A stretch of DNA of 64,000 bases from Lichenihabitans sp033947565 (GCF_033947565.1 NZ_JARPVX010000003.1:95234-159233); one strand, 5' to 3'. Shown: positions 44,553 through 53,978, counted from the stretch's first letter. Notes: generated by a model from the sequence alone, not told the origin. Program-made: numbers and translations.

Positions 44553-45490
44553 GCGACGCCCCGCATCCAGCGGGACATCACCGCGTCGAACCCTGCTTCT
44601 GGCGGCACCCAATCCAGATCCGGCAGTTGGTGGCGGACGAAGGTGGATTGCCGCTTCGCATATTGGCGGGTGGCCAGCTTGGCGGCCTCAACGGCTTCGC
44701 GCAGACCCATCGCCGCCTCGTGGGCCAAGATGAGGTGGGGCACGCCGAGCGCCCGCATCGCCGGCAGCGAGGGATCGAGCCGGCGAGCTGACAAAGCCGC
44801 AACTTCGTCGAGCGCCCCCGCGGCCATCATGGCATCGAAGCGCCGATCGATGGCGGCGTTGGACGCCACCCGGGTTGGCGCCAGGAAGATCCCAGTGACG
44901 TAGGTTGCGGGCAGCAACGGCGGTTCGCTGATGGCCTGAAAGCTCAGCAGCGAACGCCCGGTCGCCTCGAACACCTCCAGCGCCCGCAGGATGCGTTGCG
45001 GGTCCGTTGGCCTGAGGCGCGCCGCCATGCCCGGGTCGCAGGCCGCGAGCCGCGCGTGCAACGCTGCCGGCGGCGTCGTTTCAGCGTCCAGGCGCAGGCG
45101 ATCGCGCAGATCGGGTGGCACGGCCGGCATGGGGGACAGGCCGCGCGTGAGCGCCTTCAGGTACAGCCCGGTGCCGCCGACCAGCACCGGTACCCTGCCC
45201 TTTTGTTCCACCTCTTCGAGAAGCAGAGCCACATCGGCGAGCCAGCGGCCGACCGAATAAGCCTCGGCCGCATCGACATGACCGAACAACCGATGCGGCA
45301 CCTGCGCCATCTCGGCCTCCGAAGGCCGCGCTGTCAGGATGCGAAGGTCGCGGTAGACCTGCATCGCGTCCGCATTCACAACGGTGCCGCCGAGGCGCTC
45401 CGCCACCGCGACCGCCAGGGCCGACTTGCCGCTGGCGGTCGGGCCTGCGATGAGGATGGCTCGTTTTGCCGGAATCGTATCGCCGCCCAT
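44546..45490 (-). CDS. miaA: tRNA dimethylallyltransferase MiaA
   Basis: This 314-residue enzyme has the P-loop ILIAGPTASGKSALAV at the start, NADAMQVYRDLRILTARPS (the conserved Asp-Ser/Ala-x-Q-x-Y block), PHRLFGHVDAAEAYSVGRW and VPVLVGGTGLYLKALTRGL. It adds dimethylallyl to A37 of tRNAs that read UNN codons. The frame continues to 45799 but that part is antisense to serB; the ATG at 45490 gives the normal start. Its start codon overlaps that of serB on the other strand. Confidence 0.96.
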   Translation of the reverse strand: MGGDTIPAKRAILIAGPTASGKSALAVAVAERLGGTVVNADAMQVYRDLRILTARPSEAEMAQVPHRLFGHVDAAEAYSVGRWLADVALLLEEVEQKGRVPVLVGGTGLYLKALTRGLSPMPAVPPDLRDRLRLDAETTPPAALHARLAACDPGMAARLRPTDPQRILRALEVFEATGRSLLSFQAISEPPLLPATYVTGIFLAPTRVASNAAIDRRFDAMMAAGALDEVAALSARRLDPSLPAMRALGVPHLILAHEAAMGLREAVEAAKLATRQYAKRQSTFVRHQLPDLDWVPPEAGFDAVMSRWMRGVAQ

Positions 45491-46415
45491 GTCGTCCCGT
45501 ATCGAGCCCTTCGTGGCGACCCTTATCGCGCCCGCGCCCGATGGGGAACTGGCCCATGCGATCGCGCAAGTGGCCGACCTGCTGCCGGCCGCCGGAACTC
45601 CGGTGTGGATCGACCCCGATCGCGCCGTCGACGTGCCGTTCGCGGCGGAGCCGGAGCGCCTGCCGGAATTGAGGGCCACACTGGCGGCGTGGGTTGATGC
45701 GGGTGGGCGTTTCGATGCCGTGCTGCAACCCCGGGCGGGGCGTCGCAAGCGCTTGTTCCTGGCCGACATGGATTCCACCATGATCGGCCAGGAGTGCATC
45801 GACGAACTGGCCGATTACGCCGGACTGAAGCCCCAGGTCGCAGCCATCACCGAGCGGGCCATGCGGGGCGAACTCGCCTTCGAGCCGGCATTGCGCGAGC
45901 GCGTCGGCCTGTTGGCGGGCCTGCCGGTCGGCATCGTCGATGAGATTATCGCGTCGCGCCTGACGCTGACGCCGGGCGGCGCCACGCTGCTGCGCACCAT
46001 GCGAGCCCATGGCACCTACGCATGCCTCGTGTCGGGCGGCTTCACCCTGTTCACCGGGCCGATCGCGGCTCGCCTCGGCTTCGACGAGAACCGCGGCAAC
46101 GCGCTCTTGGCCGACGACGGACGGCTGACGGGCCACGTCGGCGAGCCGATCCTCGGACAAGCCGCCAAGCTCGCCACCTTGATCGAGTTGCGCGACCGCC
46201 TCCGTCTCGCGGCGCACGACACGATGGCGGTGGGCGACGGCGCCAACGACCTCGCGATGATCGGCGCGGCCGGGCTCGGCGTGGCGTTCCGGGCCAAACC
46301 GGCGGTCGCAGCCGCGGCGGCGGCCCGCCTCGACAGAACCGACCTCACGTCGCTGCTCTTCGCGCAAGGCTACCGGCGCGACAGCTTCGTCGAGGCTCGA
46401 GCGGACATATGCTGA
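45489..46415 (+). CDS. serB: phosphoserine phosphatase SerB
   Basis: This 308-residue HAD enzyme has an N-terminal regulatory half (VATLIAPAPDGELAHAIAQV) and catalytic motifs RLFLADMDSTMIGQECIDEL (first Asp is the nucleophile, about 96), CLVSGGFTLFTGPIA (motif II Ser, about 180), Lys in GQAAKLATL and DTMAVGDGANDLAMIGAAGL (motif IV). It makes serine from phosphoserine. The start ATG lies within CATG shared with the miaA start on the other strand, leaving no spacer. Its 3' end overlaps the start of a small lipoprotein gene. Confidence 0.95.
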   Translation: MSSRIEPFVATLIAPAPDGELAHAIAQVADLLPAAGTPVWIDPDRAVDVPFAAEPERLPELRATLAAWVDAGGRFDAVLQPRAGRRKRLFLADMDSTMIGQECIDELADYAGLKPQVAAITERAMRGELAFEPALRERVGLLAGLPVGIVDEIIASRLTLTPGGATLLRTMRAHGTYACLVSGGFTLFTGPIAARLGFDENRGNALLADDGRLTGHVGEPILGQAAKLATLIELRDRLRLAAHDTMAVGDGANDLAMIGAAGLGVAFRAKPAVAAAAAARLDRTDLTSLLFAQGYRRDSFVEARADIC

Positions 46416-46591
46416 TGCGCGTTCGTTTTGTCACTGCCATGCTGGCCGTCACGGCCAGCCTGTGGCTCGCAGGCTGTGCCGGCCCCAATGGGGAGCGCCC
46501 TGCGCTCGACAATGCGGTGGTCCGGCCGTCGAGCAGCAATTACGGGTTCAGCGGCGGCTACGTCGGCACCACCAACGGCGGCTTCAGGTAA
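46409..46591 (+). CDS. small lipoprotein
   Basis: This 60-residue protein has a short basic start, a hydrophobic stretch (FVTAMLAVTASLWLAGC) and the lipobox LAGC, after which only about 38 residues remain (GPNGERPALDNAVV..., ending GGYVGTTNGGFR). It overlaps the serB stop: either ATG at 46409, or ATG at 46415 in TGATG, which is the usual coupled form and would shorten the protein by two residues. The function is unknown; such mini-lipoproteins are easily missed by gene callers. It overlaps the convergent CoA-transferase gene by 8 nt. Confidence 0.65.
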   Translation: MLMRVRFVTAMLAVTASLWLAGCAGPNGERPALDNAVVRPSSSNYGFSGGYVGTTNGGFR

Positions 46592-47774
46592 GCGGACCCG
46601 TCCAGGCAGGATCGGCCAGCACGGCCGTCGTGTCGGCACCGAGCCGGGGCGATGGCGTCGGCGCCACCATGCGGATGCCGTCGAGGACGATCGGCGACGC
46701 CACGCCTGGGATGGTGCCGGCTTCCGCCTCCGGGGCTGGCAGGTCGACCCGAAGGCCGCGTGCCACAACCTGCGGATCGGCGAATACGTCGGCCACGCTG
46801 TTGATCGGTCCGCACGGCACGCCTTCGCGCTCGAGCGCCGCCAGCAGTCCATCGCGCGAGTGGGTGATGGTGAGGCCGGTCAGCAGCGGCACCAGCGTGC
46901 TGCGGTTGGCCACACGCAGCGGGTTGCTGGCGAACCGCGGGTCGGCTGCCAGGTCGGGGCGACCCAACATGCCGCAGAAGCGGCCGAACTGGCCGTCGTT
47001 GCCGACCGCGACGATCACATGCCCATCGCTGACCGGGAAGATCTGATAGGGCACGATGTTCGGATGGGCGTTGCCCATGCGGGTCGGGGCCCGGCCGGAC
47101 ACGAGGTAGTTCATGGCTTGGTTCGCCAGGACGCCGACCTGGGTGTCGAGCAGCGCCATGTCGACGTGGCCGCCCTGCCCCGTCGCATCCCTGCGCCGCA
47201 GCGCAGCCAGAATGCCGATCGTGCCGTAAACGCCGGTGAAGATGTCGGCGAAGGCGACCCCGACCTTCTGCGGTTCGCCGTCGGGGACGCCCGTCAGGTC
47301 CATCAGGCCGCCCATGCCCTGGATCATGAAGTCGTACCCGGCCCGGGCCGCATAAGGCCCGTTCTGGCCGAACCCCGTTACCGAACAGGTCACCAGCCGC
47401 GGGTTGAGCGCCGCGAGGCTGGCATGGTCGAGGCCATACTTCCTGAGGCCGCCGACCTTGAAGTTCTCGATCACGACATCGGCGTGTCGGGCGAGGCCGC
47501 GCACGGTCTCGCGCCCTTCCGAGGTCTCGAAATCCATCGCCACCGAGCGTTTGCCCCGATTGGCCGCATGAAAGTAAGCGGCCGACAGGTGGTTGCCATC
47601 CCGCCCCGCCACGAAGGGCGGCCCCCAGCTCCGCGTATCGTCACCCTGGTCGGGCCGCTCCACTTTGACCACGTCGGCCCCGAGATCGGCCAGCACCTGA
47701 CCGATCCAGGGCCCGGCCAGGATGCGGGCCAGCTCAAGGACCTTGAGGCCGGCGAGAGGCTTCGGAGCCGTCAC
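46584..47774 (-). CDS. CaiB/BaiF family (class III) CoA transferase, likely for glutarate
   Basis: This 396-residue protein has the family start LAGLKVLELARILAGPWIGQ, VLADLGADVVKVERPDQGDD, and RGKRSVAMDFETSEGRETV. The catalytic Asp lies in RAGYDFMIQGMGGLMDLTG, where YDxMIQA-like sequence is typical. It directly follows glutaryl-CoA dehydrogenase, 8 bp apart, as do bacterial relatives of the human glutarate CoA transferase SUGCT, so the reaction is probably succinyl-CoA + glutarate to glutaryl-CoA + succinate. It starts with GTG. Substrate choice is inferred from context. Confidence 0.85.
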   Translation of the reverse strand: MTAPKPLAGLKVLELARILAGPWIGQVLADLGADVVKVERPDQGDDTRSWGPPFVAGRDGNHLSAAYFHAANRGKRSVAMDFETSEGRETVRGLARHADVVIENFKVGGLRKYGLDHASLAALNPRLVTCSVTGFGQNGPYAARAGYDFMIQGMGGLMDLTGVPDGEPQKVGVAFADIFTGVYGTIGILAALRRRDATGQGGHVDMALLDTQVGVLANQAMNYLVSGRAPTRMGNAHPNIVPYQIFPVSDGHVIVAVGNDGQFGRFCGMLGRPDLAADPRFASNPLRVANRSTLVPLLTGLTITHSRDGLLAALEREGVPCGPINSVADVFADPQVVARGLRVDLPAPEAEAGTIPGVASPIVLDGIRMVAPTPSPRLGADTTAVLADPAWTGPLT

Positions 47775-47782
47775 GGCGGCGC

Positions 47783-48997
47783 TCAGAAAAACGCCTGCAA
47801 TCCCGTCTGGGCTCGCCCGAGGATCAGCGCATGCACGTCATGCGTCCCCTCGTAGGTATTCACCGTCTCGAGGTTCTGGGCGTGCCGCATGACGTGGTAT
47901 TCGCCCATGATGCCATTGCCGCCGTGCATGTCGCGGGCCGTGCGGGCGATGTCGAGCGCCACGCCGCAATTGTTGCGCTTGACGAGGCTGATCATCTCGG
48001 AGGCCATGCGACCCTCGTCGAACAGCCGCCCGACCCGCAGCGACGCTTGCAGTCCGAGCGCGATGCTGGTCTGCATGTCGGCGAGCTTCTTCTGCACCAG
48101 CTGCGTTTGGGCCAGCGGCCGGCCGAACTGCTTGCGATCGAGCGTATAGGCGCGGGCGCGATGCCAGCAATCCTCGGCTGCGCCCAACGCTCCCCATGAA
48201 ATGCCATAGCGCGCCCGGTTGAGACAGCCGAAGGGCCCCTTCAGCCCCGACACGTTGGGCAGCAACGCGTCCTCGCCCACCTCGACACCGTCCATGACGA
48301 TCTCGCCCGTGACCGAGGCGCGCAGGCTCAGCTTGCCGCCGATCTTCGGGGCCGTGAGCCCGGCCGTTCCCTTGCGCAGCACGAAGCCCCGGATGGCGTC
48401 GTCATGGGCCTGCGACTTGGCCCAGACCACGAAGACATCCGCGATGGGCGCGTTGGAGATCCACATCTTGGCCCCGGTGATCCGGTAGCCGCCGGAGATC
48501 TTCTCGGCCCGGGTCCGCATGCCGGCGGGATCGGAGCCGGCATCGGGCTCGGTCAGGCCGAAGCAGCCGATCCATTCGCCCGACGCGAGCTTGGGAAGGT
48601 AGGTTTTGCGCTGGCTTTCATCGCCATAGGCATAGATCGGGTACATGACGAGCGACGACTGCACGCTCATCATCGAGCGATAGCCGGAATCGACCCGCTC
48701 GACCTCGCGGGCCACCAGCCCATAGGCCACATAGGACGCTTCGGCGCCGCCGTAGATTTCCGGGATGGTGACGCCCAACAGGCCGCGCGCGCCCATTTCG
48801 CGAAACAGCCCGGGTTCGACCGTCTCGTTGGCATAAGCCTCGACGATACGCGGCTGCAGCTCTTCCTGCGCATAGGCGCGAGCCGCGTCGCGGATCATGC
48901 GTTCGTCTTCGGTGAGCTGATCCTCGAGCATCAGAGGATCCTCCCACACGAAGCGGGTCGGGGCCGGATGCGGGGCGGCGGCGGGAAACGGGCTCAT
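47783..48997 (-). CDS. gcdH: glutaryl-CoA dehydrogenase
   Basis: This 404-residue FAD acyl-CoA dehydrogenase has the GCDH-type start FVWEDPLMLEDQLTEDERMI, FGLTEPDAGSDPAGMRTRAE (flavin contact), YGISWGALGAAEDCWHRARA and the catalytic Glu in VNTYEGTHDVHALILGRAQ. It oxidises and decarboxylates glutaryl-CoA to crotonyl-CoA in lysine, tryptophan and glutarate breakdown, giving electrons to ETF. GGAGAG lies before the ATG. It forms an operon with the CoA transferase. Confidence 0.95.
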   Translation of the reverse strand: MSPFPAAAPHPAPTRFVWEDPLMLEDQLTEDERMIRDAARAYAQEELQPRIVEAYANETVEPGLFREMGARGLLGVTIPEIYGGAEASYVAYGLVAREVERVDSGYRSMMSVQSSLVMYPIYAYGDESQRKTYLPKLASGEWIGCFGLTEPDAGSDPAGMRTRAEKISGGYRITGAKMWISNAPIADVFVVWAKSQAHDDAIRGFVLRKGTAGLTAPKIGGKLSLRASVTGEIVMDGVEVGEDALLPNVSGLKGPFGCLNRARYGISWGALGAAEDCWHRARAYTLDRKQFGRPLAQTQLVQKKLADMQTSIALGLQASLRVGRLFDEGRMASEMISLVKRNNCGVALDIARTARDMHGGNGIMGEYHVMRHAQNLETVNTYEGTHDVHALILGRAQTGLQAFF

Positions 48998-49047
48998 CGC
49001 GGCTCTCCAGAAACGGCCCGCGGGAGCGGGCTGCCGACCCTCTCGCC

Positions 49048-49821
49048 TTACTTGTCTACGAAGGCCTTTTCCACCACGAACTGGCCGGGCTCGCCGTGAT
49101 TGCCTTCGGTGAAGCTGCGGTCGATCAGGTGCTGCTTCACGTCGGCCAGCATGTGCGGACCGCCACAGATCATCACGCGGTCATGTTCGGCTTCGAGCGG
49201 CGCCAGTCCAAGGTCGGTGTAGAGCTTGCCCGATTCCATCAGCGACGTGATCCGGCCGGTGTTGCGGAACGGCTCCCGGGTCACGGTCGGATAATAGATC
49301 AGCTGCCCGCTGACGAGCTCGCCCAGCAGCTCGTCCTTCGGCAGGTCTTCGGCGATCGAATCCTTGAAGGCCAGCTCCGATATGTGGCGGACGCCGTGCA
49401 CCAGCACGATCTTCTCGAACCGATCGTAGGTTTCCGGGTCCTTGATGACGCTGAGGAAGGGCGCCAATCCGGTGCCGGTCGACAGAAGATACAGGTTGCG
49501 GCCGTTGTGCAGGTTGTCGATGACCAGCGTTCCGGTCGCCTTCTTGCTGACGATGATGGGGTCGCCGACCTTCAGATGTTGCAACTGCGACGTCAGCGGG
49601 CCTTCCGGCACCTTGATCGACAGGAATTCGAGCTGCTCTTCGTAATTGGCGCTCGCCACCGAATAGGCCCGCAGCAACGGCTTGCCGTTCACCTTGATGC
49701 CGATCATCGTGAACTCGCCGTTGCGGAAGCGGAACGACGGGTCGCGCGTGGTGCGGAAACTGAACAGGCGGTCGGTCCAATGATGGACGTCGACCACCGT
49801 CTCTTCATGCATGTTGCTCAC
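49048..49821 (-). CDS. fpr: ferredoxin/flavodoxin-NADP+ reductase
   Basis: This 257-residue protein has an FAD-binding barrel with LLRAYSVASANYEEQLEFLS (RxYS flavin motif, about 50), the STGTGLAPFLSVIKDPE block (about 114) for NADP, and CGGPHMLADVKQHLIDRSF; it ends with FVVEKAFVDK, the typical bacterial FPR tail. It moves electrons between NADPH and ferredoxin or flavodoxin, for example for oxidative stress repair and Fe-S reactions. It starts at a GTG at 49821 behind CGGGAGAAA; an ATG three codons in (49812) is the alternative. Confidence 0.94.
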   Translation of the reverse strand: MSNMHEETVVDVHHWTDRLFSFRTTRDPSFRFRNGEFTMIGIKVNGKPLLRAYSVASANYEEQLEFLSIKVPEGPLTSQLQHLKVGDPIIVSKKATGTLVIDNLHNGRNLYLLSTGTGLAPFLSVIKDPETYDRFEKIVLVHGVRHISELAFKDSIAEDLPKDELLGELVSGQLIYYPTVTREPFRNTGRITSLMESGKLYTDLGLAPLEAEHDRVMICGGPHMLADVKQHLIDRSFTEGNHGEPGQFVVEKAFVDK

Positions 49822-50141
49822 GGTTTCTCCCGGATCAAAGGCGTTTTGCCGTGCTTGCGCGCGGCCTTGTCATGCATCTGTGTCAAAGAGGTTCGGACGA
49901 AACAGTCAAGCGGCAGAAGCCGTCAAAGCCTGCATCGCAGCCCAGTGTTGTGCCGCGAACATGAGATTGGAATGCGTCTATAAGCGTCCAGGCTACCTGC
50001 CGTCGCATTCTTCGAGGGTGCGAGGCGCTGCTCAGCAGAAGTTTTACCAAGCACGAGCTTGACTGCGACGTCGGCCGGCCAAGTTTTCCTTGAACCGAAC
50101 CCAGGGACGACGTCCCCAGCCCCGGTACGCCTCGAGAGTTC
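49822..50141. other. intergenic region, 320 bp, divergent fpr / antiporter
   Basis: No convincing gene or RNA is seen. A short frame across it has no ribosome site and an amino acid make-up unlike a protein. It must hold the promoters of fpr and the antiporter gene, but I see no clear boxes. Confidence 0.5.
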
Positions 50142-51860
50142 ATGCACGATCTGGTTTTCGACATCGCGGTCTGCACCATGACGGCCTGGGTCCTGGCCGT
50201 GGCGGCGCAGGCCATCGGCCAACCCGTCATTCTGGCCTACCTGATCGGCGGTTTCGCGATCGGGCCGGCGGGGCTGAAGCTCGTCAGCTCGCAGGAATCG
50301 ATCGCCACCATTTCCGAACTCGGGCTGATCTTCCTGCTCTTCATGATCGGGCTCGAGATCGATCTGCGGAAGATCATTCGCTCGGGGCGGGTCATCGTGG
50401 TGGCGGCCGTGGCGCAGATCGCCGGATGTTGCGTGCTCGGCATCCTGTTTTTCCGCTTCATGGGCCTGCCGATCGGCGGCGGTCATTGGGATGCCCTGTA
50501 TCTCGGGGTTGCGGTGGCGCTCAGCTCCACCGTCATCATCGTCAAGGTGCTGTACGACAAGCGTGAGTTGGACACCCTGCCGGGCCGCGTGACGCTCGGT
50601 GTCCTGGTGCTGCAGGATCTCTTCGTCATCCTTTTCCTGGCCATCCAGCCGAGCCTCAACGACCTCCGGGCCGAGGTGCTCGTGGTGTCGGTGCTGCGGG
50701 TCGGCGTGCTGGTGGCGTCGGCCCTGCTGATCAGCCGCTTCGTGCTGCCGGTGTTGTTCTTTCGCATTGCCCGCCTGCCGGAGCTGGTGCTAGTCGGCGC
50801 GCTGGCCTGGTGCCTTGCAAATGGGCAACTCGCCGAGGAACTACACTTGTCCCGCGAAATGGGCGCCCTGGTGGCGGGTGTGTCCTTGTCGACATTCCCT
50901 TATGCGCTCGACGTGGCCGCCAAGGTCACCAGCCTGCGCGACTTCTTCGTCACCCTGTTCTTCGTCGGCGTCGGGATGACCATTCCCGTTCCCTCCGCCG
51001 ACGTTCTGGCCTTCGCCGGCGCCATCGTGGCCTTTGTGATCGCCAGCCGCGCCATCACGGTGATCCCGACGCTCTACGTGCTGCGACAAGGCCTGCGGGC
51101 CAGCATGCTGCCGGCCATCAATCTCGCGCAGCTCAGCGAATTCTCGCTGGTGTTGCTGCAGATCGGTGTTGCGGCCGGCCATGTCGGCGGCATCGCCAAG
51201 ACCGCCACCTCGATCAGCTTCGTGGCCCTGGCGGCCCTCAGCACCTTTGCCATGGGTCGTAGCGACGCCATCGTTCGCGGCAGCATCGCGGTGCTGAAGC
51301 GCCTGGGCGCGCGCGACCTCGACGGCTCGGCCCCTGAGGAGGTCGCCCATACGGGACACGGCGCCCGCATCATGCTGCTCGGCTTCTTTCGCACCGCAAG
51401 CTCGCTCGTGGCCGAGCTCGAGGCACGCCAGTCGGCCTTTCTGAACGACGTGGCGGTGGTCGACTTCAACCCGGTGGTCCACCGCGGACTGACGGAGCGC
51501 GGCATCAAGGTCGCCTATGGCGATATCAGTCAGCCGGAGACCTTGATTCACGCCGGCGTGCGCAATGCCGAGGTGTTGATCTGCACCGTGCCGGACTTCC
51601 TGCTGAAGGGTGTCACCAACGAGCGGCTGGTGCGGCAGCTGCGAACCCTCAATCCCACTGCGAAGATCCTGGCCCCGGCCGAACTGATGTCCGATGTCGA
51701 TGCCCTTTACGAAGCCGGCGCCGACTACGTGACGGTGTCGCGCCTGACCGAAGCGAAGCATCTTTGCGAGATCCTCGAGGCCATCGAGGACGATCTGTTG
51801 AGTTCGAAGCGCGACGTACTGACGTCGAGTCTGGAAGGGCGCCGCGAGGTGCTGGCCTGA
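50142..51860 (+). CDS. KefB-type monovalent cation:proton antiporter (CPA2) with TrkA-N domain
   Basis: This 572-residue protein has about 12 membrane helices of the CPA2 fold: LAYLIGGFAIGPAGLKLVSS, LFMIGLEIDLRKI (helix 3) and GVLVLQDLFVILFLAIQPSL, where the Asp of LQDL is a conserved ion ligand of the family. A cytoplasmic Rossmann domain (about 405-540) follows, but the dinucleotide motif is weak (ARIMLLGFFRTASSLVAEL, with only one of the usual Gly). Such proteins exchange K+ or Na+ for protons. No KefG/F partner is nearby. Confidence 0.87.
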   Translation: MHDLVFDIAVCTMTAWVLAVAAQAIGQPVILAYLIGGFAIGPAGLKLVSSQESIATISELGLIFLLFMIGLEIDLRKIIRSGRVIVVAAVAQIAGCCVLGILFFRFMGLPIGGGHWDALYLGVAVALSSTVIIVKVLYDKRELDTLPGRVTLGVLVLQDLFVILFLAIQPSLNDLRAEVLVVSVLRVGVLVASALLISRFVLPVLFFRIARLPELVLVGALAWCLANGQLAEELHLSREMGALVAGVSLSTFPYALDVAAKVTSLRDFFVTLFFVGVGMTIPVPSADVLAFAGAIVAFVIASRAITVIPTLYVLRQGLRASMLPAINLAQLSEFSLVLLQIGVAAGHVGGIAKTATSISFVALAALSTFAMGRSDAIVRGSIAVLKRLGARDLDGSAPEEVAHTGHGARIMLLGFFRTASSLVAELEARQSAFLNDVAVVDFNPVVHRGLTERGIKVAYGDISQPETLIHAGVRNAEVLICTVPDFLLKGVTNERLVRQLRTLNPTAKILAPAELMSDVDALYEAGADYVTVSRLTEAKHLCEILEAIEDDLLSSKRDVLTSSLEGRREVLA

Positions 51861-52406
51861 GGCGCGGGCCCGAGGCGTCCGACACAGGTCGAGACCCGCG
51901 CCGCGCCTGTCTTCAAAGCGTGAACGTGGTTCCGTAGTTGGGCGTGCCAGCCAAGGTCCGCGCGACCAGCTATATGTGCGCCTCCGGTGACAGCTCGGTC
52001 GAGAGCCTCCGAAATCCGGACCGCCGCCCAGCGCCCGGTGGAAAAGTCGCTGCAAGCCATCGAGGCGTCGTCCCGAGACTATCACCGACGTGCGGTCAAC
52101 GAGAAGCTGCGTTGCGAAAAACGCATGGGCCGGTTTATGATCGACCCTGGCCATGGAACGACGCGGCATTGGTCCGTGCCTTCCTCGACACCACAGGGCG
52201 CGCTTGAACCTCAGCCGATCCTTCCCGCTCACCCTCACGATGCCGGTCGACCGCGTTCGGGCTACCGAAACGGTTAGCGATCCGGTGTCGGCGATCGGAC
52301 GGGAAGCTTCCGAGACACGGCACGCGCTTTGCAGGTCAATGTTCACCCATGATGGTTTTCGACGCGCCAGGTCCACTCGGGCCCGCGACACCAAGGAGCT
52401 GCGACA
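51861..52406. other. intergenic region, 546 bp, upstream of peptide-type ABC operon
   Basis: This is the longest gene-free stretch in the window. The frames in it are short, without ribosome sites and without recognisable motifs. It ends with AAGGAG (52393-52398), the ribosome site of the next gene. It may be leader and promoter sequence or a decayed gene; neither can be shown. Confidence 0.5.
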
Positions 52407-53978
52407 ATGATGAAAGTCGGCGGATCTGATCCACGTGACGGTTCGAACCTGCTGCTCGACCGACGGACGTTGTTGGCCGGCGCCGCCTCGTTAGGCCTGT
52501 CGGCGAGCCCCTTCGGGTCTCTGGCGCGAGCCGCAGAGGCGCCCAAGAAGGGCGGCACGCTTCGGCTCGGCATGGAGGGTGGCAGCGCTTCCGACTCGCT
52601 CGACCCGCGGACCTATGCGGATTCGGTGCCGATCTCCTACGGATACCAGCTATTCAACGGCTTCGTGGAGCTCGATCAGGACGGCAACGCCAAGGGCGAA
52701 CTTCTCGAAAGCTGGGAAACCAAGCCGGGCGCGACGGAGTGGGTCTTCAACGTCCGCAAGGGCATCGAATTCCATTCGGGCAAGAAACTCGATGCCGACG
52801 ACATCGTGTATTCGCTCAACCTGCACAGGGGTGAAACGAAGTCGGCCGCCAAGGACCTGCTCAGCGCCATCACCGAGGTGAAGAAGCTCAGCCCGACGCA
52901 GATCGCCATCACGCTGTCGAGCGGCAACGCCGACCTGCCCTACAATCTGACCGACTACCACATGCTGGTGGTTCCGAACGGCTTCACCGATTGGGCGAAG
53001 CCCGACGGCACCGGCGCCTATCAGCTGGAAAGCTTCGAGCCGGGCGTCCGGGTCTTGACCAAGAACACCGGCCGCTATTGGAAGCCGGACAGGGCCTGGT
53101 TTGACTCGGTCGAACTCAAATACATCCCTGATGCCTCGGCCCGCACCCAAGCCCTGATCTCGGGCCAGATCGACGCCGCCAACCGACTCGACGCGAAGAC
53201 GGTGGGCTTCGTGCAGAAATCACCCAAGGTCTTCGTGCTGCAGACGAAGGGAACCGGCAACCGGTTCGCCTTCGTGGCGCTCTGCGACACCGACCCTTAC
53301 AAGAGCCTCGATGCCCGCATGGCGCTGAAGCTCGGCATCGACCGGCAGAAGATCGTCGACACGGTCTATAAAGGCTATGCGTCGATCGGCAACGACACGA
53401 CGATCGCCCCCTCGAACAAGTATTTCGCGCAGAACACGCCCCCGCACGCCTACGACCCCGATAAGGCGAAGTTCCACTGGAAGAAGGCCGGAAGCCCGAG
53501 CTTCGACCTCCAGGTGTCCGAAGGCGCTTTCTCGGGCGCCACGGATGCGGGCGTGCTGTACCAGGAAGCCATGAAGAAGGCCGGCATCGACATCAACGTG
53601 AAGCGCGTGTCGGGCGACGGCTATTGGGACAACGTTTGGCTGAAGGCGCCCTTCTGCGCCGTTTACTGGGGCGGCCGCCCGACCGTCGATCTGCAGCTTT
53701 CCCAAACCTTTATGTCGTCGGCGAGCTGGAACGACACCCATTGGCGGTCACCCGACTTCGACAAGATCGTCACGGCAGCCCGGGTCGAGCTCGACGATGC
53801 CAAGCGCAAGGAGCTTTATGCGCAGGCCCAGCACATGATCGCCGACGATGGCGGCATGGTGTGCTTTGCGGTCGGGGACTACCTCGACGGCTACGCCAAG
53901 AAGGTGCAAGGCACCGCCCCGCATCCGCGCTACGACATGTGCGATCAGAAGATCGCCGAAAAGTGCTGGTTCGCCTGA
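52407..53978 (+). CDS. dipeptide/oligopeptide-type ABC transporter substrate-binding protein, Tat-exported
   Basis: This 523-residue family 5 binding protein has a twin-arginine type signal (LLLDRRTLLAGAASLGLS, about 15-32, cleavage after SLARAAEA). The mature part has GGTLRLGMEGGSASDSLDPR, TEWVFNVRKGIEFHSGKKLD and DGTGAYQLESFEPGVRVL, as in DppA/OppA/NikA. The Tat signal suggests export in folded form. The ligand (peptide, glutathione, metal chelate or other) is not clear. AAGGAG is 8 nt before the ATG; a second ATG follows at once. First gene of a four-gene operon. Confidence 0.9.
   Translation: MMKVGGSDPRDGSNLLLDRRTLLAGAASLGLSASPFGSLARAAEAPKKGGTLRLGMEGGSASDSLDPRTYADSVPISYGYQLFNGFVELDQDGNAKGELLESWETKPGATEWVFNVRKGIEFHSGKKLDADDIVYSLNLHRGETKSAAKDLLSAITEVKKLSPTQIAITLSSGNADLPYNLTDYHMLVVPNGFTDWAKPDGTGAYQLESFEPGVRVLTKNTGRYWKPDRAWFDSVELKYIPDASARTQALISGQIDAANRLDAKTVGFVQKSPKVFVLQTKGTGNRFAFVALCDTDPYKSLDARMALKLGIDRQKIVDTVYKGYASIGNDTTIAPSNKYFAQNTPPHAYDPDKAKFHWKKAGSPSFDLQVSEGAFSGATDAGVLYQEAMKKAGIDINVKRVSGDGYWDNVWLKAPFCAVYWGGRPTVDLQLSQTFMSSASWNDTHWRSPDFDKIVTAARVELDDAKRKELYAQAQHMIADDGGMVCFAVGDYLDGYAKKVQGTAPHPRYDMCDQKIAEKCWFA

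Noticed and set aside
45491..45799. Longer MiaA start at 45799
   Set aside because: The extra 103 residues are antisense to serB and MiaA normally starts just before the P-loop.
51861..52406. Hidden gene or non-coding RNA in the 546-bp gap
   Set aside because: No frame with a ribosome site, no tRNA or riboswitch motif and no strong hairpin could be found by eye.
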